Positions 1 to 6,023 of a DNA stretch of 6,705 nucleotides are shown here, in pieces. The translations under genes were made by a program, and so were the position numbers. The notes under the pieces were generated by a model. The model was not told the DNA's origin. It saw nothing but the letters and a program-made list of their open reading frames with translations, and searched no databases. This DNA comes from Anaerolineae bacterium. Its GTDB lineage: Bacteria; Chloroflexota; Anaerolineae; 4572-78; NAK82. The stretch is taken from NCBI GenBank assembly GCA_030598425.1, contig JAUVPY010000153.1:1-6705 (forward strand), written 5' to 3'. Positions within the stretch are counted from its first letter, which is position 1. Each line of letters starts with the position of its first letter.

Positions 1-2
1 CG

Positions 3-1160
3 GCCGACCTGGTGACGCTGACCGACGAACTGGATCGCAGAGAACACCTGGCGGATATTGGCGGTCCTCCTTACTTGACCACCTTGATCAATGCCACACC
101 GACCAGCATCCACGTGGAATACTACGCTCGCATCGTCGAACGTACCGCCATCCTGCGGCGTCTCATCGATGCGGCGGGTCAGATTGCCAAGCTGGCCTAC
201 CAGGACGTGGACGATGTGGATGAGATTGTAGATCGGGCCGAGTCCATCGTCTTCGGCGTCTCCGAGAGGCGGGTGTCTCGCGATCTGGTCCCCATTCGGC
301 AGGTGCTTGACGAATTCTACGACCGCATCGAATACCTGTTCGCACATCAGGGGGAGATTGTCGGCGTCCCCACCGGCCTGGCCGATCTCGACAAGCTGCT
401 GGGCGGCTTCCAGCGTTCGGATCTGATCATCATTGCTGGCCGGCCCGGCATGGGCAAGACGTCGTTGGCTCTTTCCATCGCGTTGCAGGCGGCGCGCAAA
501 TGGGCCAAGCGGGTGGGCGTCTTCAGCCTGGAGATGAGCAACGAGCAGGTGGTACAACGTCTGGTCAGCGCCGAGACGGGCATTGATAGCCAACGCCTGC
601 GTTTGGGCGAGATCCACGAGGACGAATGGCCCACCCTCGTCCAGGCTACCAGTCTGCTCTCCGACTCACAACTTTACATCGACGACACCCCGGCCATCTC
701 CGCTCTCGAGATGCGCACCAAGGCTCGCCGGCTCCACGCCGAACACGGGCTGGATATGCTCATCGTCGACTACTTACAGCTGATGCGCGGCGACATCCGC
801 TCCGAGAACCGGGTGCAAGAGATCAGCTTCATCTCTCGTTCGCTCAAAGGGTTGGCCCGCGAGTTAAACATTCCGGTGGTGGCCCTCAGCCAGCTCTCGC
901 GTGCCGTGGAGTCGCGCCACGACAAGCGGCCCATGCTCTCGGACCTGCGAGAGAGCGGCAGCATCGAGCAGGACGCGGACGTGGTGGTGTTTGTGTATCG
1001 GGATGAGCTATACGACCCGGATACCGAATTCCCCAGTATCGCCGAGCTTCGCGTTTCCAAGCACCGCAGCGGCCCGACCGGTATCTTCAAGGTCCACTTC
1101 AAGAAGGAACTGGCACAATTCGCCAATCTGGAAATACACCGCGAAGCCGTAGATTATTAA
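3..1160 (+). CDS. dnaB: Replicative DNA helicase DnaB (5'-truncated by window edge)
   Basis: This is the hexameric 5'-3' helicase that unwinds DNA at the replication fork and recruits primase. The frame is open to the left edge. The first codons ([10 protein letters not shown]) match the middle of the DnaB N-terminal domain, so the GTG at 12 is not the true start; compared with the usual ~450 residues, roughly 65-70 are missing. Counting from that GTG, visible motifs are Walker A GRPGMGKT (143-150), the catalytic glutamate in SLEMS (about 174), Walker B LIVDYLQL (250-257), ALSQLSR (291-297) and the arginine-finger region SKHRSGPTG (349-357). The RecA-like C-terminal domain is complete and ends in a normal [20 protein letters not shown] tail. 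No intein or frameshift is seen in the visible part. Downstream lie a DnaD-like gene and a helicase loader on the same strand. Identification is very secure. Confidence 0.97.
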   Translation, partial: ADLVTLTDELDRREHLADIGGPPYLTTLINATPTSIHVEYYARIVERTAILRRLIDAAGQIAKLAYQDVDDVDEIVDRAESIVFGVSERRVSRDLVPIRQVLDEFYDRIEYLFAHQGEIVGVPTGLADLDKLLGGFQRSDLIIIAGRPGMGKTSLALSIALQAARKWAKRVGVFSLEMSNEQVVQRLVSAETGIDSQRLRLGEIHEDEWPTLVQATSLLSDSQLYIDDTPAISALEMRTKARRLHAEHGLDMLIVDYLQLMRGDIRSENRVQEISFISRSLKGLARELNIPVVALSQLSRAVESRHDKRPMLSDLRESGSIEQDADVVVFVYRDELYDPDTEFPSIAELRVSKHRSGPTGIFKVHFKKELAQFANLEIHREAVDY

Positions 1161-1167
1161 ATGGCAA

Positions 1168-1207
1168 TTAGGTGCAACGCACTTTACAGCAAGTGCGTTG
1201 CACCTAA
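1168..1207. repeat. Perfect 17-bp inverted repeat (nested palindrome) between dnaB and the dnaD-like gene
   Basis: Arm TTAGGTGCAACGCACTT (1168-1184) is exactly complementary to 1191-1207, with a 6-nt loop TACAGC. Each arm also contains its own small dyad, GTGC-AAC-GCAC. It begins 7 nt after the dnaB stop and ends 15 nt before the next ATG, filling most of the gap. The sequence after the stem (ACTGGCAAAC) has no T-run, so it is not a classical intrinsic terminator. It could be an attenuating or RNA-processing hairpin, or a copy of a dispersed palindromic repeat. The structure is seen directly; its role is unknown. Confidence 0.85.
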
Positions 1208-1222
1208 ACTGGCAAACGCCTA

Positions 1223-1918
1223 ATGGGAAATAGCAAGTTTGAGGGTTTTCCGGCCGGAGAACTGCGTTTCACTTCGGTGCCGGATCTCTTCTTCGCCGAA
1301 CTGCTGCCGGCCATAGACGACCTGGCCGAATTGAAGGTCACGCTACACATCATCTGGCTGCGCCAGCGTGGGGGAAAGCAGGTGGTCACTCAGGCCGAGT
1401 TGGCCGCCGACGAAACCCTGGCGCGCGGACTGAGGGTTCTGGGCGACGACCCAGGGTCGACCTTGGCGCAAGGGTTGGTACGGGCGGTGGCTCGCGGATC
1501 GCTGCTGCACGCCACGATTGAGGGTGAAGACGTGTACGTACTGAACAGCGTGGGAGGACGACTGACACTGGCGCGCATCCAAAGCGGCGAAGTAGGCACG
1601 GTGGGCGCGGTGGGCGTGGATCGGCCCTCGGTGGAGCCCCGGCCCAATATCTTTCAACTGTACGAAGACAACATCGGCCTACTCTCTCCCATTCTGGCCG
1701 ACGAACTACGTGATGCGGAAGAAAGCTACCCGGCTAGTTGGATTGAGGATGCTTTCCACATCGCGGTAACCAAAAACGCACGTAATTGGCGCTACATTCG
1801 GGCAATCCTGGAACGATGGGCAACTGAAGGTAAGGATGATGGAACACGTCAGCAAGACACTGAGACAAAGCGACGTTGGTTTACCGACGACGAGTTTGAC
1901 CTCTACTTCAAACACTGA
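1223..1918 (+). CDS. DnaD-domain primosomal/replication initiation protein
   Basis: This 231-residue protein is DnaD-like. In Firmicutes, DnaD-family proteins remodel DNA at the origin and help load the replicative helicase. The N-terminal part (about 5-110: FEGFPAGELRF, then PDLFFAELLPAIDDLAELKVTLHIIWL) fits a winged-helix domain. Residues 125-140 look like a flexible linker. Residues 143-206 (IFQLYEDNIGLLSPILADEL, W173, NWRYIRAILERW) match the helical DnaD/DnaB_2 C-terminal domain with its Y-x3-IL-x2-W pattern. The tail is charged and ends in aromatic residues. ATG 1223 is the first start after an in-frame TAA at 1205-1207. No Shine-Dalgarno is visible, so translation may depend on dnaB or on the upstream hairpin. 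The 3' end lies 34 nt before, or overlaps by 83 nt, the loader gene, depending on the loader's start. Family assignment is good; the symbol is left blank because orthology to Bacillus dnaD is not proven. Confidence 0.88.
   Translation: MGNSKFEGFPAGELRFTSVPDLFFAELLPAIDDLAELKVTLHIIWLRQRGGKQVVTQAELAADETLARGLRVLGDDPGSTLAQGLVRAVARGSLLHATIEGEDVYVLNSVGGRLTLARIQSGEVGTVGAVGVDRPSVEPRPNIFQLYEDNIGLLSPILADELRDAEESYPASWIEDAFHIAVTKNARNWRYIRAILERWATEGKDDGTRQQDTETKRRWFTDDEFDLYFKH
1826..1841 (+). promoter_or_regulatory. Possible ribosome binding site and alternative loader start inside the dnaD-like gene
   Basis: GAAGG (1826-1830) sits 5 nt before ATG 1836 and 8 nt before ATG 1839, both in the loader frame. 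This is the best Shine-Dalgarno-like site for the loader. Using it adds 39 Ser/Thr-rich residues and an 83-nt overlap with the dnaD-like gene. These bases also encode the EGKDD stretch of the DnaD-like protein, so the match may be accidental. Confidence 0.3.
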
Positions 1919-1952
1919 TCAAGCATCCGAATCGGCAAATCGACAAGAGAGC

Positions 1953-3305
1953 ATGCCTCCAACTCAAGAGATACCCTCTTCTTCAGGCGGGGAGGACACC
2001 TGCCCGATTTGCGGGGGTGCAGGGTATCTGCGCGAGGATGTGCCGGTGGGGCATCCCCACTTCGGGAAACTCGTAGCTTGCCGATGCACGCAGACTCAAC
2101 TGGAAGAGCGTCGTCTATCGGACCTCAGGGCGGTTAGCAATCTAGATTCCTTGGCCCGCCACACTTTTGATAGCTTCAAACCCGACCTGGATCTCAGTCC
2201 GGAGCAACGCACAAGTCTACGCCTGGCGTATGAAGCTGCCCGCGCCTTCGCCGAGAAGCCCCAGGGATGGCTGATGCTCTTGGGAGAGTTCGGATGCGGC
2301 AAGACACACCTGGCGGCGGCGATTGCGAACGAGCAGGTAGCGCGGGGACAGCCAGCCCTGTTTGTGGTGGTGCCTGATCTGCTAGACCATCTGCGCGCTA
2401 CCTACAGCCCTCACAACCCTACTACTTACGATGAACGTTTCGACCAAGTGCGCAACGCACCGTTGCTCATTCTGGACGATCTGGGCACTCAATACAGCAC
2501 CGAGTGGGCGCAGGAGAAGCTTTTCCAGATCTTTAACTATCGCTACAACGCCCGCCTGCCCACCGTGATCACCTCCAATATCGATTTGGGTGCCATAGAC
2601 ATCCGCATCAAATCGCGGCTGATGGATCCTGAGCTGGGGGATATCTGCCTCATCCTAGCTCCAGACTTCCGAAGCGGCGGCGCCCACCAGACCACCTCGG
2701 AGTTGTCAAGCCTTGACCTGCACGAGGATCAGACCTTTGACAATTTCAGCCTGAGGGAAAAGGAACTCAATGCCGAGCAGGTGGCCAGTCTGCAACAGGC
2801 CTTCCTTTTTTCTCGTAACTACGCAAAGAACCCAGAAGACTGGCTGTTGCTGGCTGGCGGGTATGGCTGCGGTAAGACACATCTGGCAGCGGCGATTGCC
2901 AACGAACGCGTGGGCCAAGGACAACCGGCCCTCTTCGTTGTCGTGCCCGATCTGCTCGACCATCTGCGAGCAACGTACGCTCCCAACAGCTCCATCCCCT
3001 ACGACCAACGTTTGGGCGAAATTCGCAACGCGTCGTTGCTCGTCCTGGACGACCTGGGCACCCAAAGCGCTACCCCCTGGGCGCAGGAGAAGCTGTACCA
3101 GATATTCAACCATCGCTATAATGCACGTCTGCCGACCGTCATCACCGCAACCGACGATATCGATGCTATTGAAGAGCGGCTCAAGTCGCGGCTCCTCGAC
3201 CGAGCGCGCTGCACCAATCTCTTTGTCAACGCCCCCAGCTATCGTGGGTCCGAGGCGCGGGTCTGGCAGCGCCCCGGGCGACGGACGGCTTCACGTCGGC
3301 GGTGA
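1953..3305 (+). CDS. DnaC/DnaI-type helicase loader with four-Cys N-terminus and two tandem AAA+ domains
   Basis: This is a 450-residue ATPase of the DnaC/DnaI helicase-loader class, predicted to place the DnaB hexamer onto single-stranded DNA. Numbered from ATG 1953, a putative zinc site is CPIC (17-20) plus CRC (43-45); the Bacillus loader DnaI also has a zinc-binding helicase-interaction domain. AAA+ module 1 (about 71-240) has Walker A GEFGCGKT (111-118), Walker B LLILDD (171-176), sensor-1 TVITSN (204-209) and the arginine motif SRL (221-223). Module 2 (about 261-431) has GGYGCGKT (302-309), LLVLDD (362-367), TVITAT (395-400) and SRL (412-414). Single-module loaders are usually about 250-310 residues, so this is a duplication-fusion. 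The C-terminal tail is Arg-rich. Module 2 lacks the sensor-1 Asn. ATG 1953 follows purine-rich AAGAGAG and avoids a long overlap with the dnaD-like gene. TTG 1896 and ATG 1836/1839 are alternative in-frame starts. Confidence 0.9.
   Translation: MPPTQEIPSSSGGEDTCPICGGAGYLREDVPVGHPHFGKLVACRCTQTQLEERRLSDLRAVSNLDSLARHTFDSFKPDLDLSPEQRTSLRLAYEAARAFAEKPQGWLMLLGEFGCGKTHLAAAIANEQVARGQPALFVVVPDLLDHLRATYSPHNPTTYDERFDQVRNAPLLILDDLGTQYSTEWAQEKLFQIFNYRYNARLPTVITSNIDLGAIDIRIKSRLMDPELGDICLILAPDFRSGGAHQTTSELSSLDLHEDQTFDNFSLREKELNAEQVASLQQAFLFSRNYAKNPEDWLLLAGGYGCGKTHLAAAIANERVGQGQPALFVVVPDLLDHLRATYAPNSSIPYDQRLGEIRNASLLVLDDLGTQSATPWAQEKLYQIFNHRYNARLPTVITATDDIDAIEERLKSRLLDRARCTNLFVNAPSYRGSEARVWQRPGRRTASRRR
2163..2672 (+). 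repeat. Tandem AAA+ module, copy 1 (intragenic duplication)
   Basis: This is the first of two homologous coding units in the loader, from the TFDSF motif to APDFR. It aligns with copy 2 at an offset of 191 codons (573 nt) through the ATPase core, with a one-residue indel just before. By hand count, about 74 of 99 residues from Walker A to sensor 1 are identical between copies, while many codons differ at synonymous positions. This copy keeps the canonical TSN sensor-1 motif. Confidence 0.9.
2733..3245 (+). repeat. Tandem AAA+ module, copy 2 (intragenic duplication)
   Basis: This is the second homologous unit, from TFDNF to APSYR. It shares uninterrupted blocks with copy 1, such as GCGKTHLAAAIANE, GQPALFVVVPDLLDHLRATY, LDDLGTQ, WAQEKL and RYNARLPTVIT. 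The sensor-1 end differs: TATDD replaces TSNID. The region before Walker A is much more diverged than the ATPase core. Confidence 0.9.
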
Positions 3306-3336
3306 TACACCAACAAACCCCTGTCATTGTCCATAA

Positions 3337-3370
3337 AATGACCGCTGCAACCCAAAATGCAGCGGTCATT
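3337..3370. terminator. Probable bidirectional terminator between the convergent loader and hppA genes
   Basis: A perfect 13-bp stem, AATGACCGCTGCA (3337-3349) pairing with 3358-3370, has an 8-nt loop ACCCAAAA. On the - strand it is followed by TTATGG, so with the stem end it gives an ATTTTA U-rich stretch, 55 nt past the hppA stop. On the + strand it is followed by CTAGTTCTCC, a weaker T-rich tract, 31 nt past the loader stop. Its position between convergent genes suggests it serves both, with the hppA direction the stronger. Confidence 0.75.
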
Positions 3371-3425
3371 CTAGTTCTCCTATGAGAATATGCGGAAGTG
3401 ACTTTTTGGCGGGCGTCCGATTCCC

Positions 3426-5732
3426 TTATTCTGTCCCACCAACAGGCACGGCGGCGTCCGTAGTCGTATCGGCCAACCCGGCCACCTTGCCCTTGCTCTG
3501 CCAGATGGTCCAGGCGAATACGGCCAGCAAGGCCAGTACCACCAGCCAGCCAACGATACCCAGGGTCTTAAACTGCACGATGATGGGCGCGATGATGAGC
3601 GCCACCAGGTTGATGACCTTGATCATGGGGTTGAGCGCCGGGCCGGCGGTGTCCTTGAGCGGGTCGCCGACGGTGTCACCCACCACCGCGGCCTTGTGGC
3701 GCTCAGAGCCCTTGCCCAGGTTGTTGGCCGGGTCGCGTGGTTCGTCCTCAATGGTCTTCTTGGCATTATCCCAGGCACCGCCTGCGGTAGACATGTAGAC
3801 GGCCAGCAACTGACCGGATAGGATGACGCCGACCAGGAAGCCACCCAGCGCCTCAACCTGAAACACCAGACCGACGATGATGGGCGAGATCACGGCCATG
3901 GTGGCCAGAGGGACCAGTTCCTTCTGAGCAGCCTCGGTGGAGATGGACACGGCCCGGGCGTAGTCGGGCTTGACCTTGCCCTCCATCAAGCCGGGGATCT
4001 TGAACTGGCGCCGTACTTCGGTGACCATCAAGCCAGCGGCACGGCCGACCGCCCTGATGGAAAAGGATGAGAAGAGCCAGGGAAGAGAACCACCGATGAG
4101 CAAGCCGACGAAGACAACCGGTCGTGACACACGGATGCCGTTAATCAGAGCTTCGGGGTCAACCACACTCACGTCCGTGATGAAAGCGCCAAAGAGAGAT
4201 ACGGCGGCGATGACGGCCGAGCCGATGGCGATACCCTTGGTGATGGCCTTGGTGGTGTTACCCACCGAATCCAGGTCGGCCATAATCTGGCGGGCGCGGT
4301 CATCCATGCCCGTCATCTCACCAATGCCGTTGGCGTTGTCGGCAATGGGGCCGAAGGAGTCCATGGCCACGTTGTTGCCGGTCAGGGTCAGCATACCGAT
4401 ACCGGTCAAAGCCACGCCATATAGGATGAAGGCTATGGTCTCAATCTCCGAGTAACCAGGGATGGTGCCGTAGATGAGGATGGCGGCGAAGATCGTAGCA
4501 GCAATAACCAGGGCGGCCCACACCGTCGATTCGTAGCCAACGCCAATTCCGGCCAGGATGGTGGTCGCCGGGCCGGCGTCGGTGCCTTCGCGGATTTCTT
4601 CGACGGGGGCGCCCTCAGTTCCGGTGAAGTAGTCGGTCAGACGGTCAATCACAATGGCCAGCAACACACCCACCGTCGTGGCCAGGAACGGACGCCACCA
4701 ACCGCCCGGCACGTCGCGCATATAAAGCAACGCCAGGATGCCAAACAAGACTACTGAAATGGCCGCCGAGGTGAGGTAGCCGCGGAAGATGGCCCGCATA
4801 GCGTCGGGGCCAGTTCCCTCGGTGCCTCCCGACACTCGATAGGTGCCGATAATCGACGACAGCACGCCGATGCCGCGCACCAGCAGCGGGAAAACGATCC
4901 AGTTCAAATCGCCGGTGATGCGCACCAGCGCCAGACCCAGGATCAACGCGGAGACGATGGTGACCTCGTAGCTCTCAAAGATGTCGGCGGCCATACCGGC
5001 GCAATCGCCGACGTTGTCACCTACCAGGTCGGCGATGACGGCGGCGTTACGGGGGTCATCCTCCTCCAGCCCGGCTTCCACCTTGCCTACCAAGTCTGCG
5101 CCGACGTCGGCGGCTTTGGTGTAAATGCCACCGCCCACCCGCATAAAGAGCGCGATCAGAGTTCCACCAAAGCCAAAGCCCAGCAGAGCATCAGGGGCAG
5201 CCTTGCCAAAGAGGATAAATATCAGCGTCCCACCCAGCAGCCCCAGCCCGTCGGTCAGCATACCGGTGATGGTACCGGCCCGGTAGGCAATCTGCAGCGC
5301 ATCGCCAAAGCTGGTACGGGCGGCGCTCGCCACGCGCACGTTCCCTTCAACAGCCATACGCATTCCAATCTGACCGACGGCCAGCGAGAAGCCAGCACCC
5401 ATTGCGAATGCAATTGACCGGCCAAAGGCGATATAGATGCGCGCCTGATCGCCGAATGTCTCTACCGCTTCGGGCGTGGGGTTGACGATCCACACGCTAA
5501 AGAACAAGGCCACGGTCAGAAAGCCGATAAAGGGCAAAATGGTACGCAACTGCTGGTTGAGATAGGCATCGGCTCCGTCTTTGATGCTCTGCCACACTTC
5601 CTGCATCTCTTGCGTGCCCTTGTCCTCCTTCAGAATCTGCCAACGCAAGAAGATTGCGTAGGCCAGGCCCAAGACAGCAACGCCCAGCACACCGAAGATG
5701 GCGAACGTCTCAAAAGTGGTCATTCCATGCAT
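3426..5732 (-). CDS. hppA: Membrane-bound proton-pumping pyrophosphatase, K+-independent type
   Basis: This integral membrane pump hydrolyses pyrophosphate and uses the energy to move H+ across the membrane, recovering energy from biosynthetic PPi. It is 768 residues with many hydrophobic segments (for example 7-30, 65-83, 103-120, 255-272, 400-420, 433-452), as expected for the multi-helix membrane PPase family. Substrate and Mg2+ motifs are intact: DVGADLVGKVE (209-219), EEDDPRN (223-229), VGDNVGDCAGM (237-247), NNVAMDSFGPIADNANG (453-469), and the C-terminal NAKKTIEDE and VVGDTVGDPLKDTAGPALN (683-701). GNTTKAITKG (491-500) carries Lys495 and Thr498 where K+-dependent enzymes have Ala and Gly/Ala, marking the K+-independent H+-PPase class. 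ATG 5732 was chosen; M4 at 5723 is a close alternative. A strong AAGGAGG lies unusually far upstream. It appears monocistronic, with a terminator before it and another after it. Confidence 0.97.
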   Translation of the reverse strand: MHGMTTFETFAIFGVLGVAVLGLAYAIFLRWQILKEDKGTQEMQEVWQSIKDGADAYLNQQLRTILPFIGFLTVALFFSVWIVNPTPEAVETFGDQARIYIAFGRSIAFAMGAGFSLAVGQIGMRMAVEGNVRVASAARTSFGDALQIAYRAGTITGMLTDGLGLLGGTLIFILFGKAAPDALLGFGFGGTLIALFMRVGGGIYTKAADVGADLVGKVEAGLEEDDPRNAAVIADLVGDNVGDCAGMAADIFESYEVTIVSALILGLALVRITGDLNWIVFPLLVRGIGVLSSIIGTYRVSGGTEGTGPDAMRAIFRGYLTSAAISVVLFGILALLYMRDVPGGWWRPFLATTVGVLLAIVIDRLTDYFTGTEGAPVEEIREGTDAGPATTILAGIGVGYESTVWAALVIAATIFAAILIYGTIPGYSEIETIAFILYGVALTGIGMLTLTGNNVAMDSFGPIADNANGIGEMTGMDDRARQIMADLDSVGNTTKAITKGIAIGSAVIAAVSLFGAFITDVSVVDPEALINGIRVSRPVVFVGLLIGGSLPWLFSSFSIRAVGRAAGLMVTEVRRQFKIPGLMEGKVKPDYARAVSISTEAAQKELVPLATMAVISPIIVGLVFQVEALGGFLVGVILSGQLLAVYMSTAGGAWDNAKKTIEDEPRDPANNLGKGSERHKAAVVGDTVGDPLKDTAGPALNPMIKVINLVALIIAPIIVQFKTLGIVGWLVVLALLAVFAWTIWQSKGKVAGLADTTTDAAVPVGGTE

Positions 5733-5746
5733 TGTATATCTACTAT

Positions 5747-5753
5747 CCTCCTT
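5747..5753 (-). promoter_or_regulatory. Strong but distant Shine-Dalgarno for hppA
   Basis: On the - strand AAGGAGG occupies 5753-5747, a near-perfect anti-16S match. The gap to ATG 5732 is 14 nt, longer than the usual 5-9, and no ATG, GTG or TTG in the hppA frame lies closer to it. The A/T-rich spacer ATAGTAGATATACA separates them. It is probably the real site, working with a long spacer. Confidence 0.6.
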
Positions 5754-5783
5754 GGATTAGAATGATTTGCAGAAAAAGGACTT

Positions 5784-5882
5784 ACCTTCCCGGAAGCTTC
5801 GGTGATATCATAATTTGCACAAAGCACAGTAAGTTCTGCCGATCCTGACATTTGACGGCAATCCTCAAGCTTCCGGGAAGGT
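5784..5882. repeat. 16-bp perfect inverted repeat enclosing 67 nt, in the hppA upstream region
   Basis: ACCTTCCCGGAAGCTT (5784-5799) is exactly complementary to 5867-5882. Each arm contains smaller dyads (CTTCC-C-GGAAG, and AAGCTT extended to GAAGCTTC in the left arm). The enclosed part has an inner dyad TGCCG (5837-5841) / CGGCA (5856-5860). It lies 31 nt upstream of the hppA Shine-Dalgarno and 8 nt beyond the T-run of the hisH terminator. It could be a structured 5' leader, an operator or a small palindrome-bounded element. No known riboswitch was recognised, and no convincing -35/-10 pair was found for hppA in this gap. Confidence 0.8.
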
Positions 5883-5890
5883 TTTCGGAC

Positions 5891-5924
5891 AAAAAAGCAT
5901 CCTGCCTTATGCATCAAGGCAGGA
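5891..5924 (-). terminator. Intrinsic terminator downstream of hisH
   Basis: On the - strand a 9-bp GC-rich stem, TCCTGCCTT paired with AAGGCAGGA (5924-5916 with 5908-5900), has a 7-nt loop and is followed after TGC by six Ts (5896-5891). This is a classical rho-independent terminator, about 100 nt past the hisH stop. It separates hisH transcription from hppA on the same strand. The 6023-5925 stretch between hisH and the terminator shows no gene. Confidence 0.85.
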
Positions 5925-6023
5925 GGGAAAAGATGAGCAGGGCGGCCGCCGACACACCGCCCGGGGACATTGATCAAGATTTCCCATCCCTACGAGCGAT
6001 TTCATTTTTTCCAAAGGGGAATT

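Noticed and set aside
770..1126. Open frame on the - strand opposite dnaB
   Set aside because: It is antisense to the conserved helicase core with a Ser/Arg-rich composition typical of a shadow frame.
1168..1207. Calling the dnaB-dnaD hairpin an intrinsic terminator
   Set aside because: No T-run follows the stem on the + strand, and the next gene is co-directional with no evident promoter between.
2706..3336. Open frames on both strands overlapping the second AAA+ module (2706-3113 -, 2770-3336 +)
   Set aside because: The loader frame shows complete ATPase motifs here; the others have no domain and arise from GC-rich codon structure.
3382..4455. Open frames on the + strand opposite hppA (3382-3798 and 3970-4455)
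   Set aside because: They lie antisense to clearly conserved pyrophosphatase codons, have low-complexity Ser/Thr/Pro/Met-rich translations and no recognisable domain.
5754..5890. Sigma-70 promoter for hppA (TATGAT or TCTAAT as -10 on the - strand)
   Set aside because: Each -10-like hexamer lacks a plausible -35 at 16-18 nt, so neither could be supported.
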